In this document: one piece after another, positions 5,914 to 10,905 of the stretch
Layout of the letters: every line of letters starts with the position of its first letter
Position numbering within the stretch: position 1 is the stretch's first letter
Source of the DNA: Thermohalobaculum sp964467005
Lineage (GTDB): Bacteria; Pseudomonadota; Alphaproteobacteria; Rhodobacterales; Rhodobacteraceae
Length of the DNA stretch: 10,905 nucleotides
NCBI GenBank assembly: GCA_964467005.1
Contig: CAYXPI010000127.1
Span: 1 to 10,905 of the forward strand
Direction: 5' to 3'
Notes under the pieces: generated by a model
Databases searched by the model: none
What the model saw: only the letters and a program-made list of their open reading frames with translations
Told to the model about the DNA's origin: nothing
Made by a program: the position numbers and the translations under genes

Positions 5914-7272
5914 ATGGCGGACACCGCGTGCTGCGGTCCGGGATATGCGAGCCCGTCGGAGGCGATCCGGGCGCCGCGCGAGACCTTGCTCTACACGATC
6001 GCGATCTACACGGGCACGGGGATCCAAAAGCCCGACTATCTGGCGACGGTGGATGCCGACCCGGCGAGCCCGACCTATTCTCAGGTGATCCACCGCCTGG
6101 AGATGCCGGGAATCGGCGACGAACTCCACCACATGGGGTGGAACGCCTGCTCCTCCTGCCACGGCGACACCTCGATGGAGCGACGCTTTCTGCTCGTACC
6201 GGGCGTGCGCTCGAACAACATCCACGTGGTCGACACCGCCACAGACCCGCGCGCTCCACGGCTTCACAAGGTGATCGACGGCGCTGAGATCAAGCGCCGC
6301 GCCAATCTCTCCGGGCCCCACACGGTGCATTGTCTCGGGTCGGAGATCATCATCTCGTTTCTCGGCGACGCGAAGGGCGAGGCGCCAGGGGGCTATCTGC
6401 ATCTCGACAAGGACTTCGAGATCATCGGGCGCTGGGAGCGTTCGATGGGCGACATCCCGTTCGGCTACGACTTTTGGTACCAGCCGCGCCACAACGTGAT
6501 GGTGAGCTCGGAATGGGCGGCGCCCAACACCTTCATGCCGGGCTTCGACCTCGAGGAGGTGGGGCATCTCAAATACGGCCGGCGCCTGCATATCTGGGAC
6601 TTCGAGAAGCGCGTGCCCGTGCAGAGCATGTATCTGGGCGAGGACGGGCTCATCCCGCTCGAAGTGAAGTTCCACCACGACCCCGACAGCACCCACGGCT
6701 TCTGCGGCGCAGCGCTGAGCGCCAACGTGATACACTTCTGGAAATCCGACGCCGGCACCTGGGAGTGGGAGAAGGTCATCGACGTCGGCAACGAGCCACA
6801 CCCGGAGTGGCCGATCCCGGTGCCGGGCGTCATGTCCGCCATCCTCGTCTCGATGGACGACCGCTATCTTTACCTCAACAACTGGCTGCACGGCGACATG
6901 CGCCAGTACGACATCACCGATCCGCACAATCCGAGGCTCACCGGTCAGGTCTGGATGGGCGGCCTCCTCGGCCGCGCGCCAGAGGGCAACGGGGTGCGCG
7001 TCGCAGGCGGGCCGCAGATGTTCCAGCTCAGCCTCGACGGGCGGCGGATGTACGTGACGACCTCGCTCTTTTCGACCTGGGACAACCAGTTCTACCCCGA
7101 GATCCGCACCCGGGGTGGGGTGATGCTGATGATCGATTGCGACGTGGAAAACGGGGGCATGACGATCAACCCGGACTTCATCGTCGACTTCGGCCAAGAG
7201 CCGAACGGGCCGAGCCGCTGCCACGAGACCCGGTATCCCGGCGGCGACTGCACGAGCGACATCTGGCTGTGA
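5914..7272 (+). CDS. mtoX: Methanethiol oxidase, selenium-binding protein 56 (SBP56/SELENBP1) family
   Basis: This 452-residue protein is closely similar along its whole length to SELENBP1-type proteins. The known reaction in the family is methanethiol + O2 + H2O to formaldehyde, hydrogen sulfide and hydrogen peroxide, by a copper-dependent enzyme. Family blocks include CCGPGYASP (6-14), PDYLATVDADP (40-50), DELHHMGWNACSSCHGD (69-85), a PHTVHC run (135-140), FGYDFWYQPRHNVMVSSEWAAPN (183-205), the NWLHGDMRQYDITDP run (323-337) and the end YPGGDCTSDIWL. The conserved histidines at 72-73, 136, 139, 193, 262 and 326 are candidate metal ligands. There is no signal peptide, so it is probably cytoplasmic, unlike the periplasmic Hyphomicrobium MtoX as I recall it. 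The position of human Cys57 appears to be Ser56 here, while the CSSC pair (79-82) is kept. The ATG at 5914 follows ggggagg by about 10 bases. Its last bases overlap the ferredoxin start. Substrate is inferred from family and context. Confidence 0.87.
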   Translation: MADTACCGPGYASPSEAIRAPRETLLYTIAIYTGTGIQKPDYLATVDADPASPTYSQVIHRLEMPGIGDELHHMGWNACSSCHGDTSMERRFLLVPGVRSNNIHVVDTATDPRAPRLHKVIDGAEIKRRANLSGPHTVHCLGSEIIISFLGDAKGEAPGGYLHLDKDFEIIGRWERSMGDIPFGYDFWYQPRHNVMVSSEWAAPNTFMPGFDLEEVGHLKYGRRLHIWDFEKRVPVQSMYLGEDGLIPLEVKFHHDPDSTHGFCGAALSANVIHFWKSDAGTWEWEKVIDVGNEPHPEWPIPVPGVMSAILVSMDDRYLYLNNWLHGDMRQYDITDPHNPRLTGQVWMGGLLGRAPEGNGVRVAGGPQMFQLSLDGRRMYVTTSLFSTWDNQFYPEIRTRGGVMLMIDCDVENGGMTINPDFIVDFGQEPNGPSRCHETRYPGGDCTSDIWL

Positions 7273-7637
7273 GTGAGACGCGGACCATAACCCTGGCCAA
7301 CCGCGCCGGCGCGACGTACGCGGTGGACGCGCGCCGGCCGCTGCTCGAGACGCTGCGGGACAAGGGCCTGGACCTGCCCTATGGATGCAAGTACGGCGGT
7401 TGCATCACCTGCGCCGCCAAGCTCACGGCCGGCGAGGTCGACCAGCGCCGCCAAACAGCGCTCAACGGCCGCCAGATCGACAACGGCTATGTCCTGCTCT
7501 GCGTCGCGCGCCCGCTGTCGGATTGCACGCTGGAGATCGGCGTCGAGAGCCACGACAAACTCTACCGCAACCCGTTTCTCGACCCGCTGGAGCCGCACGA
7601 GCTGAAGGCGGACATCGCGACTGAGAAGGAGGTCTAG
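7269..7637 (+). CDS. Plant-type 2Fe-2S ferredoxin
   Basis: This 122-residue electron carrier contains one Fer2 domain (residues about 5-92). The cluster ligands fit Cys40, Cys45, Cys48 and Cys78, spacing C-x4-C-x2-C-x29-C, within LPYGCKYGGCITCAAKL and VLLCVARPLSDC. That is the standard chloroplast/oxygenase-type arrangement. Translation probably starts at the GTG at 7269, which overlaps the methanethiol oxidase stop as GTGA and suggests translational coupling; no strong ribosome site or other start fits. A tail of about 28 residues after the domain, with SHDKLYRNPFLDPLEPHEL, is charged and could be a partner-docking segment (inference). No reductase gene is beside it, so it must be reduced or oxidised by a partner from elsewhere or serve a neighbouring enzyme. 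Confidence 0.88.
   Translation: MSETRTITLANRAGATYAVDARRPLLETLRDKGLDLPYGCKYGGCITCAAKLTAGEVDQRRQTALNGRQIDNGYVLLCVARPLSDCTLEIGVESHDKLYRNPFLDPLEPHELKADIATEKEV
7626..7633 (+). promoter_or_regulatory. Ribosome binding site of the CoA-binding protein gene
   Basis: AAGGAGGT, a near-perfect match to the 16S anti-Shine-Dalgarno, lies inside the last codons of the ferredoxin gene. It is 4 bases before the ATG at 7638, suggesting strong independent initiation. Confidence 0.75.
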
Positions 7638-8102
7638 ATGCCCGAGGCCGATATCGACCGCCGCTACGACTATCCTCCGGGCTATCTTGCGGAGATCCTG
7701 CGCTCGGTGAAGACCATCGCGATGGTGGGCGCGAGCGGCGACAAGACCAAGTTCAGCTACGGCGTTCTGCGGGTGCTGCACGAGACCGGGTACGACATGA
7801 TCCCGGTCAACCCCAATCCCAAGCTCACGGAGATCCGCGGCATCCCCGTCTGCCGCTCGCTGGAGGAGATCGACCGCCCGGTGGACATGGTCGAGGTGTT
7901 CCGCCCCAAGGAGGAGCTCTACGCCATCGCCGAGCAGGCCATCGCGATCGGCGCCAAGGTGCTTTGGGGACAAATCGGCGTCTACGACGATCGCGCGGCC
8001 AAGCTCGCCGAGGAGGCGGGACTGAAGGTCGTGATGGACCGCTGCCCCAAGATCGAGCTCTTCCGCCCATTCTGGAAACCGCGGCTCGATCTGGCGATCT
8101 GA
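7638..8102 (+). CDS. CoA-binding protein, YccU/CoA_binding_2 family
   Basis: This 154-residue single-domain protein has the Rossmann-type CoA-binding fold of the YccU family. Landmarks are the nucleotide loop TIAMVGAS (26-33) with the following SYGVLRVL (40-47), IPVNPN (55-60), DMVEVFRP (83-90), AIGAKVLWGQIGV (103-115) and VVMDRCPKIE (131-140). Length and motif order are normal. The family binds CoA or acyl-CoA, but its cellular role is poorly defined; some members may sense or regulate through CoA. The ATG directly follows the ferredoxin stop with no gap. Its place between a ferredoxin and two acyl-CoA enzymes suggests it handles or senses the CoA thioester of this pathway (inference). Confidence 0.88.
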   Translation: MPEADIDRRYDYPPGYLAEILRSVKTIAMVGASGDKTKFSYGVLRVLHETGYDMIPVNPNPKLTEIRGIPVCRSLEEIDRPVDMVEVFRPKEELYAIAEQAIAIGAKVLWGQIGVYDDRAAKLAEEAGLKVVMDRCPKIELFRPFWKPRLDLAI

Positions 8103-8140
8103 TGCGGCCCGAGCCGATGCCACAGAGGTGCGAGGACGAC

Positions 8141-8941
8141 ATGACACCCAACGATCTCGTGACGCGCCGAGACGACGACGGCGTCGCCATCCTGACGCTG
8201 AACGCGCCACAGTCCATCAACGCGCTGTCGGAGGCGATGCTGGCCGCGCTCTCGGAGACGCTCGACCGGATCGCCGGGGACCGCTCCGTCAAGGCGGTGA
8301 TCCTGCGCTCCGCCGGCGACCATTTCTGCGCCGGACACAACCTCAAGGAGATGACCGCGCGCCGGTCGGACGCAGATGGCGGTTTCGGGTACTTCCAGGA
8401 CCTCTTCGCCGCCTGCTCGGCCATGATGCTGAAGGTGGTGCGTCTGCCCCAGCCGGTGATCGCCGAGGTCAAGGGGATCGCCACCGCCGCCGGCTGCCAG
8501 CTCGTCGCGTCCTGCGATCTCGCCGTGGCGGCGGAGGATGCGCGCTTCGCCACATCGGGGGTCAACATCGGGCTCTTTTGCTCGACCCCGATGGTCGCGC
8601 TCAGCCGAAACCTGCCCCGCAAGCTCGCGATGGAGATGCTGCTGCTCGGGGAGTTCCTGCCCGCCGCCCGCATTGCCGAGATCGGGCTCGTCAACCGTGT
8701 CGTCGCCCGCGATGCGCTCGAGACCGCCTCTGCGGAAATGGCCCGCATCGTTGCCGACAAATCCCCCGCCGCGATCAAGATCGGCAAGCGCGCCTTTTAC
8801 GAGCAGGCCGAGATGCCGCTCGAGGAGGCCTACGCCTATGCCGGCCGGGTGATGGCCGAGAACATGATGGCTCGCGACGCCGAGGCCGGCATCGGAGCTT
8901 TCGTCGCCAAGAAGCCGATGCCCCCCTGGATCGGCGAATGA
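8141..8941 (+). CDS. Enoyl-CoA hydratase/isomerase family protein, ECHDC3-like, without canonical catalytic glutamates
   Basis: This 266-residue protein has a crotonase fold. The oxyanion-hole regions are visible as FCAGHNLKEM (62-71) and GIATAAGCQLVASCDLA (112-128). The runs FATSGVNIGLFCSTPMVALSR (136-156) and LPRKLAMEMLLLGE (158-171) match the ECHDC3 group. In standard enoyl-CoA hydratases two glutamates activate water; here the equivalent places appear to be Gln120 and Gly140. It is therefore unlikely to be a classical hydratase and may be an isomerase, hydrolase or thioester-binding protein. In the DMSP route a crotonase (DmdD) releases methanethiol from methylthioacryloyl-CoA, which is the obvious comparison, but the missing glutamates argue against simple equivalence. 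I chose the ATG at 8141 because GAGGA precedes it; an ATG at 8102, overlapping the previous stop, would add 13 residues and has no ribosome site. It overlaps the next gene as ATGA. Confidence 0.84.
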   Translation: MTPNDLVTRRDDDGVAILTLNAPQSINALSEAMLAALSETLDRIAGDRSVKAVILRSAGDHFCAGHNLKEMTARRSDADGGFGYFQDLFAACSAMMLKVVRLPQPVIAEVKGIATAAGCQLVASCDLAVAAEDARFATSGVNIGLFCSTPMVALSRNLPRKLAMEMLLLGEFLPAARIAEIGLVNRVVARDALETASAEMARIVADKSPAAIKIGKRAFYEQAEMPLEEAYAYAGRVMAENMMARDAEAGIGAFVAKKPMPPWIGE

Positions 8942-10563
8942 TCTACGACGGCCCCGAACTCGCCCGCTGCGCGGCCAACCACGCCGCGCTCTCTCCGGTC
9001 TCGATCCTCAAGCGGGTCGAACGGGTTCATCCCGAACTGCCCGCCGAGATCCACGGCTCCATCCGGCGGAGCTGGGGCGAGGTGGCCGAGCGCTGCAAGC
9101 GCCTGGCTTCGGCCTTGGCCCGGCGCGGCGTCGGCAAGGGCGACACCGTCGCGCTCATCGCCCCCAACATACCCGAGGCGCTGGAATGCGCGCTCGCCCT
9201 TCCGATCCTCGGCGCCGTGCTCAATGCGAACAACATGCGCCTCGATGCCGGCACCATCGCCTATATCCTCTCCCACGGAGAGGCGAAGGTCCTGCTGGTC
9301 GACACAGAACACTCCGCCATGGTGGCCGAGGCCGTCGCGCAGTCCGGCCGCGAGATGCTGATTGTCGACATCGAGGACCCGGAAGGCCCCGGCGGCGACC
9401 GGATCGGTGGGCTCACCTACGACGAGCTTCTGGCCGAGGGCGATCCCGATTTTCCCTACGCCCTGCCCGATGACGAATGGGACGCCCTCGCCCTCAACTA
9501 CACCTCCGGCACCACGGGCCGGCCGAAGGGGGTCGTCTACTCCCACCGCGGTGCCTGGACGAACGCGGTCAACAACGTCGTCACCTGGGAGATGCCGCAC
9601 CACCCGGTCTATCTCTGGACCCTGCCGCTCTTTCATTGCAACGGCTGGTGCTTTCCCTGGACGATCACGCTCCTGGCCGGATGCCACGTGTTCCTGCGGG
9701 CGCCGCGGGCCGCCGCGATCTACGACGCCTTCGCCGACCACGGCGTCACCCATCTCTGCGGCGCGCCGATCGTGATGTCGATGATCGCGGGCGCGCGGCC
9801 AGACGAACGGCGCGACTTCCCGCAGCAGGTCCGCATGATGACCGCCGCGGCCCCGCCGCCGGCCTCGGTGATCGCCGCGATGGAGGCGCTCGGCATTTCG
9901 GTCACCCATGTCTACGGGCTGACGGAGGTCTACGGCCCGGCGGTCGTCTGCGCCGAGAAGCCGTCCTGGCACGATCTGCCGCTGGAGGAACGGGCGCGGC
10001 TCAAGGCGCGGCAGGGGGTCGCCTATGAGCTCGAGGAGGACGTCATGGTGCTGGATGGCCGGACCGGCGAGCCCGTGCCGTGGGACGGCGAGACCCTCGG
10101 CGAGATCGTCTTCCGGGGCAACATCGTGATGAAGGGCTACCTCAAACAGCCGGAGGACACGGCCGACGCCTTCCGCGACGGCTGGTTCTGGTCGGGCGAC
10201 ATCGCGGTCCAGCACGCCGACGGCTACATCGAGATCCGCGATCGGGCGAAGGACATCATCATTTCTGGCGGCGAGAACATCTCCTCCATCGAGGTCGAGA
10301 AGGCGATCTACTCCCATCCCGCGGTGAGTCTCGTCGCCGTGGTGGCCATGCCGGACGAGAGATGGGGCGAGGTTCCCTGCGCCTTCGTCGAACTGGCCGG
10401 CGACGCTTCGGTGACCGAGGAGGAGCTGCTGGACCACGCCCGCGCGCGGCTGGCCGGGTTTCAGCGGCCCAAAAAAATCGTGTTCGGCGAGCTGCCCAAG
10501 ACAACGACGGGCAAGATCCGCAAGCACGAGCTCCGCACGCGCGCAAGGCCTGAGGGCGGCTGA
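8938..10563 (+). CDS. DmdB-like acyl-CoA ligase (AMP-binding; 3-methylmercaptopropionyl-CoA ligase type)
   Basis: This 541-residue ANL-superfamily enzyme activates a carboxylic acid with ATP to an acyl-adenylate and then to the CoA thioester. Core motifs are the phosphate loop YTSGTTGRPKGV (188-199), YGLTE (326-330), SGDIA (419-423), RDRAKDIIISGGEN (434-447) and the catalytic-lysine segment TTTGKIRK with Lys526. The segment YLWTLPLFHCNGWCFPWT (225-242) is typical of medium/short-chain ligases that include DmdB. Length and domain order are normal. The ATG overlaps the crotonase stop (ATGA), so the two are translationally coupled. The substrate is inferred: 3-methylmercaptopropionate fits the neighbours, but other short or branched acids are handled by close relatives. 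It is the last gene of the operon. Confidence 0.87.
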   Translation: MIYDGPELARCAANHAALSPVSILKRVERVHPELPAEIHGSIRRSWGEVAERCKRLASALARRGVGKGDTVALIAPNIPEALECALALPILGAVLNANNMRLDAGTIAYILSHGEAKVLLVDTEHSAMVAEAVAQSGREMLIVDIEDPEGPGGDRIGGLTYDELLAEGDPDFPYALPDDEWDALALNYTSGTTGRPKGVVYSHRGAWTNAVNNVVTWEMPHHPVYLWTLPLFHCNGWCFPWTITLLAGCHVFLRAPRAAAIYDAFADHGVTHLCGAPIVMSMIAGARPDERRDFPQQVRMMTAAAPPPASVIAAMEALGISVTHVYGLTEVYGPAVVCAEKPSWHDLPLEERARLKARQGVAYELEEDVMVLDGRTGEPVPWDGETLGEIVFRGNIVMKGYLKQPEDTADAFRDGWFWSGDIAVQHADGYIEIRDRAKDIIISGGENISSIEVEKAIYSHPAVSLVAVVAMPDERWGEVPCAFVELAGDASVTEEELLDHARARLAGFQRPKKIVFGELPKTTTGKIRKHELRTRARPEGG

Positions 10564-10585
10564 CGCGCACGCCGGATCTCCACAG

Positions 10586-10819
10586 TGTCAATGGGCGTGC
10601 AGTTTAGACCGCCTGATGAAGCCCGCACCAGGCGCTGCCCGTTCGTCCCGGAGCCGTAGGCGGAGGGGCGGTCAGGCAGCGGCCGTTTGATCGGCTGATA
10701 GGTCAGGCGCGGTTCTTTAAGCGCCAGCTCTCGTTGCCCGTCTCGAGGATCTCGCAGTGATGGGTGAGGCGATCGAGGAGCGCCGTTGTCATCTTCGCGT
10801 CGCCGAAGCTGAGACTTGT
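10586..10819 (-). mobile_element. IS21-family element remnant (istB end)
   Basis: The sequence from 10586, starting TGTCAATGGGCGTGCAGTTT and then agacc, looks like an IS21-family terminal repeat (TGT...GGCGTGCAGTTTTGACC type). It faces a minus-strand IstB C-terminus. Together these mark one end of an IS21-type insertion. The element starts 23 bases after the acyl-CoA ligase stop, leaving almost no original downstream sequence. It appears truncated near 10819. A 7-base inverted repeat, gaccgcc (10607-10613) with ggcggtc (10667-10673), lies inside. Confidence 0.55.
10703..10819 (-). pseudogene. istB: IstB-like ATPase of an IS21-family element, C-terminal fragment
   Basis: The minus strand encodes SFGDAKMTTALLDRLTHHCE followed by ILETGNESWRLKNRA and a TGA at 10703. 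This closely matches the C-terminus of IS21 transposition helper proteins (IstB, an AAA+ ATPase that activates the IstA transposase). Upstream of about 10819 the same frame loses similarity and reaches stop codons, so only the last 38 residues remain. Full IstB is about 250 residues. Confidence 0.8.
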
Positions 10820-10841
10820 CGCGCCATCGGTCCGAGAGACA

Positions 10842-10905
10842 TTGGCGAACGCGGCGGTCTATGGTCTGCTGTTCAAGGCGTCCGCTCAGACGCTTCTGAC
10901 CATCG
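10842..10905 (+). pseudogene. IS91-family transposase fragment running off the window
   Basis: The plus strand reads LANAAVYGLLFKASAQTLLT, then Ile, to the last base. This resembles the conserved V-Y-x-L-L-F-x-A-S/A-A-x-T-L-L-T-I segment of IS91/IS801-type (Y2, rolling-circle) transposases. It starts abruptly next to the IS21 remnant with no upstream part, so it is probably an internal piece of a truncated gene continuing to the right. About 21 residues is thin evidence. Confidence 0.5.

Noticed and set aside
8128..8937. Long N-terminal extension of the acyl-CoA ligase frame
   Set aside because: The open frame extends back to 8128 but overlaps the crotonase gene and is Arg-rich; the ATG at 8938 with the ATGA overlap gives the normal ligase N-terminus.
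1..10905. CRISPR array, tRNA or rRNA genes
   Set aside because: No regularly spaced direct repeats beyond the RTX coding repeats, and no tRNA or rRNA signature was noticed on either strand.

Overview
The window is a GC-rich stretch whose protein families and insertion sequences (an IS5-like relic, an IS21 IstB tail, Roseobacter-type sulfur enzymes) suggest an alphaproteobacterium, most likely Rhodobacterales or a relative. This is inferred from protein resemblance alone; no rRNA or tRNA is present. It looks like an accessory region, because a compact metabolic operon lies between fragments of at least five insertion-sequence families.

Left part (1-2650). The window opens in the tail of an IS3-family transposase. 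Next comes the N-terminal stub of an IS6-family transposase on the minus strand, apparently cut by the IS3 end. A complete minus-strand gene for a small RTX (calcium-binding, type I secreted) protein follows at 358-1509, then about 370 bases without a recognisable gene. A badly decayed IS5-family transposase occupies 1884-2650 on the minus strand, with a premature stop, frameshifts and deletions.

Middle (2883-4541). There is a sulfotransferase-like gene with a probable TTG start, then a Lrp/AsnC-family regulator. A strong inverted repeat directly after the regulator stop probably separates it from the operon.

Right part (4703-10563). Six plus-strand genes are packed as one operon: a DmdA-like, GcvT-family tetrahydrofolate-dependent demethylase; an SBP56/SELENBP1-family methanethiol oxidase (MtoX-like); a plant-type 2Fe-2S ferredoxin; a CoA-binding (YccU-like) protein; an ECHDC3-like crotonase lacking both usual catalytic glutamates; and a DmdB-like acyl-CoA ligase. 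Several junctions overlap (GTGA, ATGA) or abut with a strong ribosome site inside the preceding gene. The set resembles the DMSP demethylation route joined to methanethiol oxidation, but the acyl-CoA dehydrogenase DmdC and a canonical DmdD hydratase are absent. The substrate is therefore open; the operon may be a variant methylated-sulfur (or other methylated-substrate) catabolic module, plausibly controlled by the upstream Lrp-type regulator.

Right edge (10586-10905). An IS21-family end (terminal repeat plus the IstB C-terminus) starts 23 bases after the last operon gene. It is followed by a short plus-strand fragment resembling an IS91-family transposase that runs off the window.
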